From Gemmatimonadota bacterium (GTDB taxonomy: Bacteria; Gemmatimonadota; Gemmatimonadetes; Gemmatimonadales; GWC2-71-9), in NCBI GenBank assembly GCA_003221085.1, contig QHUD01000101.1, positions 1 through 35,119 of the forward strand: a DNA stretch of 35,119 nucleotides, read 5' to 3'. Shown here piece after piece: positions 26,212 to 35,118 of this stretch (position 1 is its first letter; each line of letters starts with the position of its first letter). The translations under genes were made by a program, and so were the position numbers. The notes beneath the pieces were generated by a model that was not told the origin of the DNA, did not search any database, and saw only the letters and a program-made list of their open reading frames with translations.

Positions 26212-28406
26212 GCCGTGAACAACCCATACAGGTTCTCCCGCGTGGTACCACCGGCGATCGAGTGGGTCTTGTTCGGGTAAATCCGCATGTCGAACTGCTT
26301 GTTCGCCGCCTCGAGACGCTCCACCAGGCGCTCACTGTTCTGGACGTGCACGTTGTCGTCGCCCGTGCCATGCACCAGGAGGAAGCTGCTCTTGAGGCTA
26401 TCGGCGTAGGTCAGCGACGCGCTCTCGTCATAGCCCGTCGCGTTCTCCTGCGGCGTGCGCATGTAGCGCTCGGTGTAGATCGTGTCGTAAAAGTGCCAGT
26501 CGGTGACGGGCGCGACGGCGATCGCGGCCTTGAACACGGCACCGCCCAGAAACACGGTGCGCGAGCTCATGTAGCCCCCGTAGCTCCATCCCCAGATCCC
26601 GATCCGATCCGCGCTGACAAAAGGCTGCCGGCCGAACCAGCGCGCCGCTGCGATTTGGTCGGCCGACTCGTACCGGCCCATGTGCAGATAGGTCAGCTTC
26701 CGGAACTTCGCACCGCGGGCGCCCGTGCCGCGGTTGTCAACGCTCGCGACCAGGTACCCCTCCTGCGCGAGCATCTGGTGCCAGAGATAGGACGCGCCGC
26801 CCCACGCGTCCGTGACTGTTTGCGAGCCGGGCCCGCCGTACACGACCAGCATGAGCGGGTAGCGTTTCGTGGGGTCGAAATCCCGCGGCTTGATGATCCA
26901 GGCGTTGAGCTCGACGCCGTCGGGCGTCGGGACCGTGAGAAACTCCGGCGGCCGGAGCCGCAGCGCGTCCACCTTCCCCACCAGCGCCAGGTTGCCCGCC
27001 AGGGGCCGAACGGGCGACCCGTCGGCGTGGCGCAGCGTTTCGACCGGAGGCACGCCGGCCCGCGAATAGGTGTCGACGTACAGGCGGTACGTTGGATCGA
27101 ACCTCGCGGCATGCGAGCCCGGCTCGCTCGAAATCCGGCGCAGCCCCTTGCTGTCGAGCCCGATTCGCACGACCGACCGCCCGAGCGGCCCGTCGATCGC
27201 GCCGGAGAGGTACACGGCCCGCGCACGCTCGTCCACGCCGTACACCTCGAACACGTCCCAGCCCCCGGGCGTCACCCGACGCACGAGCGAGCCGTCCCGG
27301 TTGAAGAGGTACAGCTGCGCGTAGCCGTCCCGGTCCGAGAGCAGCAGGAACTGCTTCCCACCGTCGAACCACACCGGCTCGTGCGCGTCCACCCACGCCG
27401 AGTCACGATCGGTCGTGATCACGCGGGAGGCGCCGCTCGTTGCGTCCGCAAGCAGCACGTCGAGACGGTTCTGATGGCGGTTGAGCCGGGTAAGCCAAAG
27501 CTCGTTGGGCGAGTCGGCGAAGTCCATTGCCGCGACGTAGATATCCTGTTCGGTCCCGACGTCCACCCATGAGGTACGGCCGGTCGCGATCTCCGTCACA
27601 CCGATTTTCACCGTGGAGTTCGGCGTGCCCGCTTTGGGGTAGCGCACCGGCACCAGCGCCGGGTAGAGGGAGTCCTCGTTGATCAGATAAAACGGCCGGA
27701 TGGCCGCCTGGTCGAACCGCCAGAACGCGATCCGCCGGCCGTCCGGACTCCATCGGAAGGCGTCGCGCAGGTCGAGCTCCTCCTCGTACACCCAGTCAGA
27801 CGTGCCGTTGATGATGGTCTCGCTTCCGTCGGTGGTGAGCGCTGTCTCGGCCCCCGTGGCGAGGTCGGTCACGTAGACGTTGTTGTCGCGCACGAAGCCG
27901 ACCATGCGCCCGTCGGGCGAGAACTTGGCGAACTGCTGATACCCGGCGCGGGCGCTCACCGGCGTGAGACGCCGGCCGGCGAGATCCCACACGAAGAAGG
28001 TCCCCTTGGTGTTCTGACGCCAGACGCGCGCCGAGTTCGTGAACAGGAGGAGCTTCGAGCCGTCGGCCGAAAAGTGGTATTCCTCGATCACGATCGGCTT
28101 TCCGCCCCCCTCCCCGCCCCCCGGCGGGACCAGGTCGGCGCCGCGTACCAGCAGCTGCTTCGCCCCCGTGAGCGCATCGACCCGGTACAAATCGGAATGG
28201 CCCGCGGCGTTTTCCTCGAGGGTCGTGTACGCCTTGCCGTCCTTCAGCCACGTGACGTCTACCAGATCGCTCGCGTACTCGCGCGAGCCCCAAATGGCGT
28301 GGACGGTGAGCGCCGGAGCCTGAACGCCCTGCGCGGCCAGAGGCTCCGTGAGACCGATGACGACGCAAACGGCATGGGTGAAACGGCGACCTGCGGCTGA
28401 CTGCAT
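26190..28406 (-). CDS. Dipeptidyl-peptidase IV-type serine peptidase (S9B)
   Basis: A 738-aa exported protease with signal MQSAAGRRFTHAVCVVIGLTEPLAAQG. The N-terminal eight-blade propeller (DPPIV_N) runs to about residue 480 and includes the substrate N-terminus-binding YEEELD motif. The C-terminal alpha/beta hydrolase domain has nucleophile S608 in GWSYGG, D683 in GTGDDNVH and H715 in KTHSI. S9B enzymes release X-Pro or X-Ala dipeptides from peptides in the periplasm. ATG 28406 gives a normal signal; the frame is open to 28724 but that extension crosses the promoter region. It heads the minus-strand group peptidase, MFS, acyltransferase. Confidence 0.95.
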   Translation of the reverse strand: MQSAAGRRFTHAVCVVIGLTEPLAAQGVQAPALTVHAIWGSREYASDLVDVTWLKDGKAYTTLEENAAGHSDLYRVDALTGAKQLLVRGADLVPPGGGEGGGKPIVIEEYHFSADGSKLLLFTNSARVWRQNTKGTFFVWDLAGRRLTPVSARAGYQQFAKFSPDGRMVGFVRDNNVYVTDLATGAETALTTDGSETIINGTSDWVYEEELDLRDAFRWSPDGRRIAFWRFDQAAIRPFYLINEDSLYPALVPVRYPKAGTPNSTVKIGVTEIATGRTSWVDVGTEQDIYVAAMDFADSPNELWLTRLNRHQNRLDVLLADATSGASRVITTDRDSAWVDAHEPVWFDGGKQFLLLSDRDGYAQLYLFNRDGSLVRRVTPGGWDVFEVYGVDERARAVYLSGAIDGPLGRSVVRIGLDSKGLRRISSEPGSHAARFDPTYRLYVDTYSRAGVPPVETLRHADGSPVRPLAGNLALVGKVDALRLRPPEFLTVPTPDGVELNAWIIKPRDFDPTKRYPLMLVVYGGPGSQTVTDAWGGASYLWHQMLAQEGYLVASVDNRGTGARGAKFRKLTYLHMGRYESADQIAAARWFGRQPFVSADRIGIWGWSYGGYMSSRTVFLGGAVFKAAIAVAPVTDWHFYDTIYTERYMRTPQENATGYDESASLTYADSLKSSFLLVHGTGDDNVHVQNSERLVERLEAANKQFDMRIYPNKTHSIAGGTTRENLYGLFTAWLKAHL

Positions 28407-28607
28407 GATGGCGCTCGACGGGGGTTGGGGTGCCCCAAACCTACCCGCCGCCGCCCAGCGTGGAAGCTTCGTAGCGAAGCCAGCTTGGGAGCACGCTTCC
28501 TGCACAAACGCCCATGTTGCAATATTCACCGGTCCCGGCAGCCCGCACCGATGCTGCGGAGCTGCGACGCTGTTGTGGCCGTGCAACGATTCGCTTTCGG
28601 AGCCCGC
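28407..28607. promoter_or_regulatory. Divergent region between the peptidase and hexuronate operons
   Basis: These 201 bases must hold promoters for both directions. A hairpin GCTTCG-tag-CGAAGC lies at 28466-28480, and GGAAGC (28462-28467) recurs inverted as GCTTCC (28495-28500), so an operator or structured leader is possible. The only AT-rich patch is TTGCAATATTCACC at about 28513-28528, which could hold a -10 for the hexuronate operon. CGGAG at 28598-28602 is a fair ribosome-binding site for ATG 28608. No regulator gene of the UxuR/KdgR type is adjacent. Confidence 0.35.
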
Positions 28608-30107
28608 ATGCCACCGAGCCCCCCTTTCCCCAACGCGGCCACCGGGACGGTGCAGCCTAGCACAGCCGAACTCCCTCGCCTGAGTGCCGTGCATTGGCCG
28701 CCCGGCGCCTACCGCCGGGAGCACCTTCCGGAGCGGGTGCTGCAGTTCGGCACGGGCATGCTGCTGCGCGCCTTATGCGCGGCGTCCGTGGACGCCGCAA
28801 ACTCGGCCGTCGCTTTTTCCGGCCGTATCGCCGTCATTCAAAGCACGCCACAAGGCCATGCGCGCGCCATCAACGCCCAAGACGGCCTGTTCACGCTGGT
28901 CGAGCGCGGGCTCGAGCGCGGAGCGCCGGTCGAGCGCACGCGGCTGGTCGGCGCGATTTCGCGTGCGCTGGTCGCCGACGCCGAATGGCCGGCCGTGCGC
29001 GATATCGTCGCTCGGCCGGAGCTGCAGGTGCTGGTGAGCAACGTGACCGAGGCGGGGTTTCGCGCGGACGGGAGCTTCCCCGCCAGGTTGACGGACCTGC
29101 TGCATACGCGGTTCGCGCGCCTGCCGGATGGCCCACCCCTGTTCGTCATCCCCACCGAGCTGGTGGACGACAACGGGCCGCGCCTCGCTGCGATGGTCGA
29201 CGGCTTGGCCGGAGGACTCGAGCGCGGAGCCCAGTTCCGCCGGTGGCTCGAGCGGCGGGTGCGGTTCTGCTCCTCGCTCGTCGACCGGATCACGACGGGC
29301 ACGCCCGCCCGGGATGTGCGCGCGACCCTCGAGCGGCGGCTCGGCTACGCCGATGCCCTCCTCACCGTCACGGAGCCGCACTCCCTGTGGGCGATCGAGG
29401 CCGATCCCGCCGAGCTGCGGGCGGCGTTCGCGATCGACGTCCTCCCCGAGTCCGTGATCATCGCTCCCGACATCGCGTTCTACCGGGAACGCAAGCTGCG
29501 GCTCCTGAACGGCGCGCACACGGCCACCGCGCCGCTCGCGCTCCTGGCGGGCGTGCGCACGGTGCGGGAGGCCGCGGAGCATCCGCGGCTGGGCGGCTTC
29601 CTTCGTCGCATTCTCTTCGAGGAGATCGCGCCCGCCACGGACCTGCCGGGCGACGCGGCCGCGGCGTTCGCCGGAACCGTGATCGAGCGGTTCCGCAACC
29701 CCTGGCTGGATCACGAGTGGCGTGTGATTGCCACGAACCAGACCGCCAAGCTGCGGGCCCGCGTGGCCCCTTCGCTCACGGGGTTCGCCCGAAAGCGGAG
29801 GATCGCGCCGCAGGGGTTGGCCCTGGGTCTTGCGGCTTACCTGCGTTGGGTCCGCACGCACCCCGCCGACGACCCAGATCTGCCGCTGATCGAGCGGCAC
29901 TGGCGGACGGCTACCGCGCTGCCAGGACTCGCCGCCAGTGCGCTGGCCGACACGGATGCGTGGGGCGTCAATCTGGCCGAGCTGCCGGGACTGCTCGAGG
30001 CCACGACGCGCTGGCTCGTGCTGCTGGAGCACGACGGCGTGGCCGCGGCGCTCGAGGCTCTGCCCCGCACGCCGGAACACGCAGCTCCCGGACGCACCGG
30101 ATCATGA
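28608..30107 (+). CDS. uxaB: UxaB-type hexuronate oxidoreductase (tagaturonate/fructuronate reductase)
   Basis: A 499-aa member of the mannitol dehydrogenase-like long-chain family. It aligns by eye along its whole length with E. coli UxaB: LPERVLQFGTGMLLRALC (NAD site), QDGLFTLVERGL, VLVSNVTEAGF, FVIPTELVDDNG, FCSSLVDRITTGTP, YRERKLRLLNGAHTATAPLA and GTVIERFRNPWLDHE. The enzyme interconverts a keto-hexuronate and the aldonate with NADH in the cytoplasm. The rest of the operon runs through mannonate (UxuA), not altronate, so the true substrate may be fructuronate. The stop overlaps the next ATG. I chose ATG 28608 for its ribosome-binding site and family length. Confidence 0.9.
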   Translation: MPPSPPFPNAATGTVQPSTAELPRLSAVHWPPGAYRREHLPERVLQFGTGMLLRALCAASVDAANSAVAFSGRIAVIQSTPQGHARAINAQDGLFTLVERGLERGAPVERTRLVGAISRALVADAEWPAVRDIVARPELQVLVSNVTEAGFRADGSFPARLTDLLHTRFARLPDGPPLFVIPTELVDDNGPRLAAMVDGLAGGLERGAQFRRWLERRVRFCSSLVDRITTGTPARDVRATLERRLGYADALLTVTEPHSLWAIEADPAELRAAFAIDVLPESVIIAPDIAFYRERKLRLLNGAHTATAPLALLAGVRTVREAAEHPRLGGFLRRILFEEIAPATDLPGDAAAAFAGTVIERFRNPWLDHEWRVIATNQTAKLRARVAPSLTGFARKRRIAPQGLALGLAAYLRWVRTHPADDPDLPLIERHWRTATALPGLAASALADTDAWGVNLAELPGLLEATTRWLVLLEHDGVAAALEALPRTPEHAAPGRTGS

Positions 30108-31633
30108 CCCTCACGGCGACGACCCTGCCGGGGCTCGACCCGCTGCTCCAGAGTGGTGTGATCGCTGTCGTTCGGGTGTCCGAGGCGGTTCGGCTCGGGA
30201 CCGCCGCCCGCGCGCTGGCGGCAGGGGGCGTGACCGCGGTGGAGGTCACCCTGACGACGCCGGGCGCCATCGAGACGATCGCCGACCTGGCGTCCGATCC
30301 CGGTCTCGCAGGGTGCGTGATCGGGGCGGGCACCGTGCTCGACGAATCTGCGGCTCGCTACGTCATCGATGCCGGCGCGCGTTTCGTGGTGAGCCCCACA
30401 CTCAATCCAGCGGTGATCCGCGCCTGCCGCGACCGCGGCATCCCCTGCATGCCGGGAGCGTTCACGCCGACCGAGCTGCTCGAGGGGTGGCGCGCGGGCG
30501 CGCCCGTGATGAAACTGTTCCCCGCCTCCGCCGTCGGTCCCGGCTACATCCGCGATGTGCTCGCGCCACTGCCATTCCTCCGGCTCGTGCCCTCGGGCGG
30601 CGTGTCGCTTGAAAACGCCGGCGAATGGATCCGCGCCGGAGTGAAGCGGGTGGTTACGTTCGGCGAGCTGCTCCTCCGACTCAGCCCGCCTGGTGAAGAA
30701 CACCTGTTCGAATCTAGCGACCTGGTGACGTACTTCGGCGGCGCAGAGGCGAATGTCGCGGTCGCCCTCAGTCATTTCGGCGTGCGTTGCGACTACGTCA
30801 CGCGCGCCCCCGACAATCCCATCGGGGACGCCGGCGTGGCGGCGCTCGCGCGCGAGGGCGTCGGCATGGAGTGGATCGTGCGCGGCGGCGAGCGCCTGGG
30901 GATCTACTTCGTCGAGCCGGGCGCGGACCTGCGCGCCATGCGCGTCGTGTACGACCGCGCGGGTTCGGCCTTCGCCCGGATCGAGCCGCGCGCGGTAGAC
31001 TGGCCTCGCGTGCTCGCGGGCGCGGATTGGTTCCACTCGTCGGGGATCACCCCGGCCCTGGGCGACGGCCCGGCGGCCGCGCTCGCGGGCGCCATCACCT
31101 GTGCGCGCGCCCAAGGCACACCCGTCAGCTTCGACTTGAACTACCGCGAGGCGCTGTGGCGCGACCGAGACCCGCGGCCGCTCGTCGAGCCCCTGGCTCG
31201 ACAGGCGACGGTCCTGATCGCCAATCCGACCGCCGTACGCGCGATGCTCGGGATCGACGCGGACGACGACTCCCTCGCGAGCCCCGGACCCGCCCGGGAC
31301 CTCGCGAAGCGGGTCGCCGATCGGTGCGGCGTCGAGCGCGTCACGCTCACCCGACGCGAGATTCTCGGGCCCCGACGGCACGGCTGGAGCGCCGTGCTGT
31401 ACGATAGGGACACCGGCTCGTTCGCACAGAGCCGGCGACACTGCGTGGAGGTCGTGGACCGGGTGGGCGGCGGCGACAGCTTCGCCGCGGCGCTCATCGC
31501 GCGCCTGGTCGGCGGAGATGCACCGGCTGATGCGCTCGAGTTCGCGGTGGCGGCAAGCGCGTTGAAGCTCACCGTGCCCGGCGACTTCAGCCGCTCCAGC
31601 GTGCGGGACGTCCAAGCGCTGCTCCGCGCATGA
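30104..31633 (+). CDS. eda-kdgK: KDPG aldolase / KDG kinase fusion, aldolase part C-terminally truncated
   Basis: One continuous 509-aa frame. Residues 1-179 are a class I KDPG/KHG aldolase, with E47 (AVEVTL), GAGTVLD, SPTLNP, Schiff-base lysine K137 (VMKLFPAS) and LVPSGGVSLENAGEWIRAG. Residues 180-509 are a complete PfkB-family 2-keto-3-deoxygluconate kinase: VVTFGELLLRLSPPG, YFGGAEANVAVALSHFG, SFDLNYREALW and DRVGGGDSFAAAL with base D458. The aldolase lacks its last 35 or so residues, including the final barrel strand. The junction falls at a GTG (30641), which is where a stand-alone kinase would start. Together the domains would convert KDG to pyruvate and glyceraldehyde 3-phosphate. The kinase could be made alone from 30641. 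Whether the aldolase works is doubtful. Confidence 0.85.
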   Translation: MTLTATTLPGLDPLLQSGVIAVVRVSEAVRLGTAARALAAGGVTAVEVTLTTPGAIETIADLASDPGLAGCVIGAGTVLDESAARYVIDAGARFVVSPTLNPAVIRACRDRGIPCMPGAFTPTELLEGWRAGAPVMKLFPASAVGPGYIRDVLAPLPFLRLVPSGGVSLENAGEWIRAGVKRVVTFGELLLRLSPPGEEHLFESSDLVTYFGGAEANVAVALSHFGVRCDYVTRAPDNPIGDAGVAALAREGVGMEWIVRGGERLGIYFVEPGADLRAMRVVYDRAGSAFARIEPRAVDWPRVLAGADWFHSSGITPALGDGPAAALAGAITCARAQGTPVSFDLNYREALWRDRDPRPLVEPLARQATVLIANPTAVRAMLGIDADDDSLASPGPARDLAKRVADRCGVERVTLTRREILGPRRHGWSAVLYDRDTGSFAQSRRHCVEVVDRVGGGDSFAAALIARLVGGDAPADALEFAVAASALKLTVPGDFSRSSVRDVQALLRA

Positions 31634-32676
31634 TCCCGAGCTTTCGCTGGTTCGGCCCCGCCGACTCGATCCCGCTCGCATACATCCGGCAGATCCCCGG
31701 TGTCACGGGCGTGGTGAGCGCACTGTACGACGTGCCGGTGGGCGACGCGTGGAGCCGGGCGCGCCTCGGCACGCTCAAGGCCCAGATCGAAGACGCCGGA
31801 CTCTGCTTTGCCGTGGTCGAGAGCATCCCGGTGCACGAGGACATCAAGCTGGGGCGCCCCGGGCGCGATCGCCTCATCGGCCACTATAGCGCCAGCATCG
31901 CGAGCATGGGCGAGCTCGGCATCCCGGTCCTGTGTTACAACTTCATGCCGGTCTTCGATTGGACACGCACCGACCTCGCCTTGCGCCTGCCTGACGGGTC
32001 CACGGCGCTCGCGTACGACGACCGGGCGCTCGCGGCCATCGATTTGTCGCGCGGCACCGGGGAGCTCCCGGGGTGGGCCACGGCCTACCGGCCCGCCGAC
32101 CTACAAGCCCTGCTCGCCGCCTACCGCGACGTGGACGCGGAGCGGTTCTGGGACAATCTCGCGTACTTTCTGGAGCGCGTCGTGCCGGTCGCCGAGCAGG
32201 CCGGCGTGAGGCTGGCGATCCATCCCGATGATCCTCCCTGGCCGATCTTCGGACTGCCGCGGATCATCACCAATGCCCGAGCTCTCGAGCGCCTCGTGAC
32301 GCTGGTGGACAGCGCGGCGAACGGCGTGACGTTCTGTACCGGGTCGCTCGGCGCGAGCCCCGAGAACGACCTGCCGGCCATGGTGCGGCGGCTCGGCGGG
32401 CTGGGGCGTATCCACTTTGCTCACTGTCGCAACGTCCGGATCACGGGGGAGCGGGGGTTTCACGAAACGGCCCATCCGTCGTCGTACGGCAGCGTGGACC
32501 TGTTCGAGGTGCTCCGCGCCCTGAGGGACGTGGGGTTCACGGGCCCCATGCGCCCCGACCACGGCCGCATGATCTGGGGTGAAACGGGGCGGCCGGGATA
32601 CGGGCTGTACGATAGGGCGCTCGGTGTGACGTACCTGCAAGGTCTATGGGAAGCGCTCTCCCGGAGCGAAAGGTGA
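31630..32676 (+). CDS. uxuA: Mannonate dehydratase
   Basis: A 348-aa TIM-barrel enzyme that dehydrates D-mannonate to 2-keto-3-deoxygluconate using a divalent metal (Mn or Fe). Family segments in order are RWFGPADSIPLAYIRQIPGVTGVVSAL, ESIPVHEDIKLG, LCYNFMPVFDWTRTDL, IHPDDPPWPIFGLPRI, FCTGSLGA, HFAHCRNV, FHETAHPSSYGSVD and MRPDHGRMIWGE. The metal-ligand Cys and His residues all sit in these motifs. ATG 31630 overlaps the kinase stop and the stop overlaps the transporter GTG, so the operon is tightly coupled. Its product is the substrate of the preceding kinase domain. Confidence 0.96.
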   Translation: MIPSFRWFGPADSIPLAYIRQIPGVTGVVSALYDVPVGDAWSRARLGTLKAQIEDAGLCFAVVESIPVHEDIKLGRPGRDRLIGHYSASIASMGELGIPVLCYNFMPVFDWTRTDLALRLPDGSTALAYDDRALAAIDLSRGTGELPGWATAYRPADLQALLAAYRDVDAERFWDNLAYFLERVVPVAEQAGVRLAIHPDDPPWPIFGLPRIITNARALERLVTLVDSAANGVTFCTGSLGASPENDLPAMVRRLGGLGRIHFAHCRNVRITGERGFHETAHPSSYGSVDLFEVLRALRDVGFTGPMRPDHGRMIWGETGRPGYGLYDRALGVTYLQGLWEALSRSER

Positions 32677-33959
32677 GCACGGCGGTCGCGCCCCCGCGGA
32701 TCGGGTACCGGTGGACGGTATGCGCGCTGCTGTTCGCGGTCACCACCATCAACTATGTCGACCGCCAGGTGCTCGGGATCCTGGCGCCCACGCTGCAGCG
32801 CGAGCTCGGGTGGTCCGAGGCCGCCTACGGTGACGTGGTGTCGTGGTTCAGCCTGCCCTACGCCTTCGCGTTCCTCGCGGCGGGGCGGCTGTTCGACCGG
32901 ATCGGGGTGCGGCGCGGGTTCGCGGCAGCCGTGGTCGCGTGGAGCCTCACTGCCATCGCGCACGCGTTCGCGCGCACGACGGCGATGTTTTCCGCCGCGC
33001 GCGCCCTGCTGGGCGTGGCCGAGTCGGCAAATTTCCCCGGCGCCATCAAGGCCGTCGCCGAGTGGTTCCCCAAGAAGGAGCGAGCGCTCGCGACCGGCAT
33101 CTTCAACGCGGGAACGAACACCGGTGCGATTATCACACCCCTCCTCGTCCCCTGGATCGCGCTCACGTGGGGTTGGCAGTGGGCCTTCATCGTGACGGGC
33201 TCGCTCGGGTTCCTGTGGCTGGTCCTGTGGCTCGCCGTGTACCGCAGTCCCGAGTCAAACTCGCGCGTCTCGAGCGACGAGCTGGCCCATATCCGCAGCG
33301 ATCCACCCGACCCCGCGAACGCGCGCGTGCCCTGGATCCGCCTGCTCGGGTTCAGGCAGACATGGGCGGTCGCGGCGGGGAAGCTGCTGGCCGATCCGAT
33401 TTGGTGGTTCTACCTGTACTGGCTCCCCAAATTCCTGGACGCTCGGTACGGGATCAAGTTGGCGCAGGTGGCGCTCCCGCTCATCGTGATATACGTCGTG
33501 GCCGACGCCGGCTCGATCGGCGGAGGGTGGCTCTCGAGCACCCTGATCAAGCGCGGCTGGACGGTCAATCGGGCGCGCAAGACCGCGATGCTCGCCATGG
33601 CGCTGCTGATCGTGCCGACGGCATTGGCGCCACTGGCGGGGAGCATGTGGACCGCCGTCCTGATTGTCAGCGTCGCCGCGGCGGCGCACCAGGCGTGGTC
33701 TGCCAACGTGTATACGCTGGCGAGCGACATGTTCCCGCGTGCGGCGGTGGGTTCGGTGGTGGGGATCGGGGCGTTCGCCGGCGGCATCGGCGGCTGGGCG
33801 TTTCAGCGCGTGACCGGCCGGATCCTCCAGGGCAACGGGAACGACTACACGCCGATCTTCATCGTCTGCGGGCTGGCCTACGTCTCCGGGTGGGCGATCA
33901 TTCACCTCCTCGCCCCGCGACTCGAGCCCGCAACTGTAGAAGCGTGCTCCCGCGCGTGA
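32673..33959 (+). CDS. exuT: Hexuronate transporter, ExuT-type MFS
   Basis: A 428-aa twelve-helix MFS protein of the anion:cation symporter group. Markers are TTINYVDRQVLGILAPTLQRELGWSEAAYGDVVSWF at helices 1-2, GVAESANFPGAIKAVAEWFPKKERALATGIFNAG at helices 4-5, and WWFYLYWLPKFLDARYGI at the start of the second half, all typical of ExuT/GudP-like proton symporters for sugar acids. GTG 32673 overlaps the uxuA stop and GGAGCGAAAG precedes it. It supplies the operon with glucuronate or galacturonate. It ends 22 bases before a convergent gene. Confidence 0.93.
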   Translation: MSTAVAPPRIGYRWTVCALLFAVTTINYVDRQVLGILAPTLQRELGWSEAAYGDVVSWFSLPYAFAFLAAGRLFDRIGVRRGFAAAVVAWSLTAIAHAFARTTAMFSAARALLGVAESANFPGAIKAVAEWFPKKERALATGIFNAGTNTGAIITPLLVPWIALTWGWQWAFIVTGSLGFLWLVLWLAVYRSPESNSRVSSDELAHIRSDPPDPANARVPWIRLLGFRQTWAVAAGKLLADPIWWFYLYWLPKFLDARYGIKLAQVALPLIVIYVVADAGSIGGGWLSSTLIKRGWTVNRARKTAMLAMALLIVPTALAPLAGSMWTAVLIVSVAAAAHQAWSANVYTLASDMFPRAAVGSVVGIGAFAGGIGGWAFQRVTGRILQGNGNDYTPIFIVCGLAYVSGWAIIHLLAPRLEPATVEACSRA

Positions 33960-33981
33960 GGGTCGCGAGGTAGAGCGACAG

Positions 33982-34911
33982 CTACTGTACCCCCGCGCCG
34001 CGCAGATACTCGCCCGCCACCGTCGCGAACTGGGCGAACGCGATCTCGGGCTCCTCGATCTCCGGGTGCCAGCGCTTTTCCCACTCGAAGTTGTAGTATC
34101 CGCGGTAACCGAGCCTGACGAGCGCCTGGATCTGACGTTGGACGGGGACCTCGCCCCTGCCGGTGAGCACGTAGCGGCGTCCCCCCGCCGTGGCGGAGGA
34201 CGGCACCGAGTCCTTGAGGTGCACGTGCCGGATATAGCGCCCGACCTGCCGCACCGTGTCCTCCGGCGCCTCTTTCCCTGAGACGAAGGTGTGGTGCGCG
34301 TCCCAGAGCAGGGCCACGGCCGGGGAGTCCGCCCGTTGGAGGATCTCGAGCAGCGTGGGCGAGTCCGTGAAATCGCCGTGGGATTCGATCAGGACCGTGA
34401 CGCCCTGGGGCCGGGCGTAATCGCCCAGCTCGCGCAGGCCGCGGGCGATGTGCGCCAGCATCGCGTCGCGCGGCACGCCCTTCACGTAATTGTTGCCAAA
34501 CACGCGTACGTACGGAGCGTGGAGCGCCACGGCCAGGTCGATGAAGCGGCGCGCCTCGTCGAGCTGCGCGGCGCGCTTCGTCGGGTCCTGCTCGTGCATC
34601 TGCGCCGAGGCGCCGAGGTCGGATACCCGCAGCCCGCGCTCGCGGACCTGCTCCTTCGCCGCATCCAGACGTCCTCCCTCGCGCGAGAACTCGGGGGCCT
34701 GGCTCAAGTCCATCGTCTTCTGGAGGCCCCGCAGCTCGACCGCGGCGAAGCCGTGCGATCGCGCAAAATCCAGGATCTCGGTCCACGTCCACGTCGGACA
34801 GCCGAGCGTGGAGAAGCCGAGTGGGAGTAGGTCTCCCGCGGCCGGCAGCCGCGCGTACGGGGCGGCGAGGACGGCGGCGGCAGTCTCAAGGAACTGGCGG
34901 CGGGTCGTCAT
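33982..34911 (-). CDS. Tat-exported sugar phosphate isomerase/epimerase-like TIM barrel protein
   Basis: A 309-aa protein with twin-arginine signal MTTRRQFLETAAAVLAAP. The mature part is an AP endonuclease 2/xylose-isomerase-like barrel: LGFSTLGCPTWTWTEILDFARSHGFAAVELRG, YVRVFGNNYVKG, VTVLIESHGDFTDS, VALLWDAHHTFVSG, YIRHVHLKDS and GYRGYYNFEWEKRWHPEIEEPE. The E, D/H, H and E residues in these strands are the expected metal ligands. Its substrate is unknown; family members often act on keto-sugars or inositols. It is downstream of, and probably co-transcribed with, the aldose epimerase, which ends 15 bases upstream. The periplasmic location is notable for a sugar isomerase. Confidence 0.88.
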   Translation of the reverse strand: MTTRRQFLETAAAVLAAPYARLPAAGDLLPLGFSTLGCPTWTWTEILDFARSHGFAAVELRGLQKTMDLSQAPEFSREGGRLDAAKEQVRERGLRVSDLGASAQMHEQDPTKRAAQLDEARRFIDLAVALHAPYVRVFGNNYVKGVPRDAMLAHIARGLRELGDYARPQGVTVLIESHGDFTDSPTLLEILQRADSPAVALLWDAHHTFVSGKEAPEDTVRQVGRYIRHVHLKDSVPSSATAGGRRYVLTGRGEVPVQRQIQALVRLGYRGYYNFEWEKRWHPEIEEPEIAFAQFATVAGEYLRGAGVQ

Positions 34912-34926
34912 GGATGAATCGCGATC

Positions 34927-35118
34927 TCAGGGCTGCACAGAGAACGTGTAGATGGTCCGGGAGCGGTACTCTCCCCCGGGACGCAGGATGGTCGATGGAA
35001 ACCCGGGTTTGTTGGGCGAGTCGGGAAAATGCTGCGTCTCCATCGCGAAGCCATAACGGTGGCTGTACACTACACCCTTCTTGCCGCGCAGCGAGCCGTC
35101 CAGGAAGTTGCCTGAGTA
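34927..35118 (-). CDS. galM: Aldose 1-epimerase, C-terminal fragment
   Basis: Only the last 63 codons are in the window; the frame is open to the edge. The translation contains GNFLDGS and the C-terminal signature METQHFPDSPNKPGFPSTILRPG, in which the Glu of METQ matches the catalytic base of GalM mutarotases, then YRSRTIYTFSVQP before TGA. GalM interconverts alpha and beta anomers of aldoses. It precedes the Tat-exported isomerase-like gene on the minus strand, and its own N-terminus, including any signal peptide, is outside the window. Confidence 0.85.
   Translation of the reverse strand, partial: YSGNFLDGSLRGKKGVVYSHRYGFAMETQHFPDSPNKPGFPSTILRPGGEYRSRTIYTFSVQP

Noticed and set aside
28407..28724. 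Extended start for the DPP-IV-type peptidase
   Set aside because: It would place non-conserved sequence ahead of a good signal peptide and overlap the divergent operon start.
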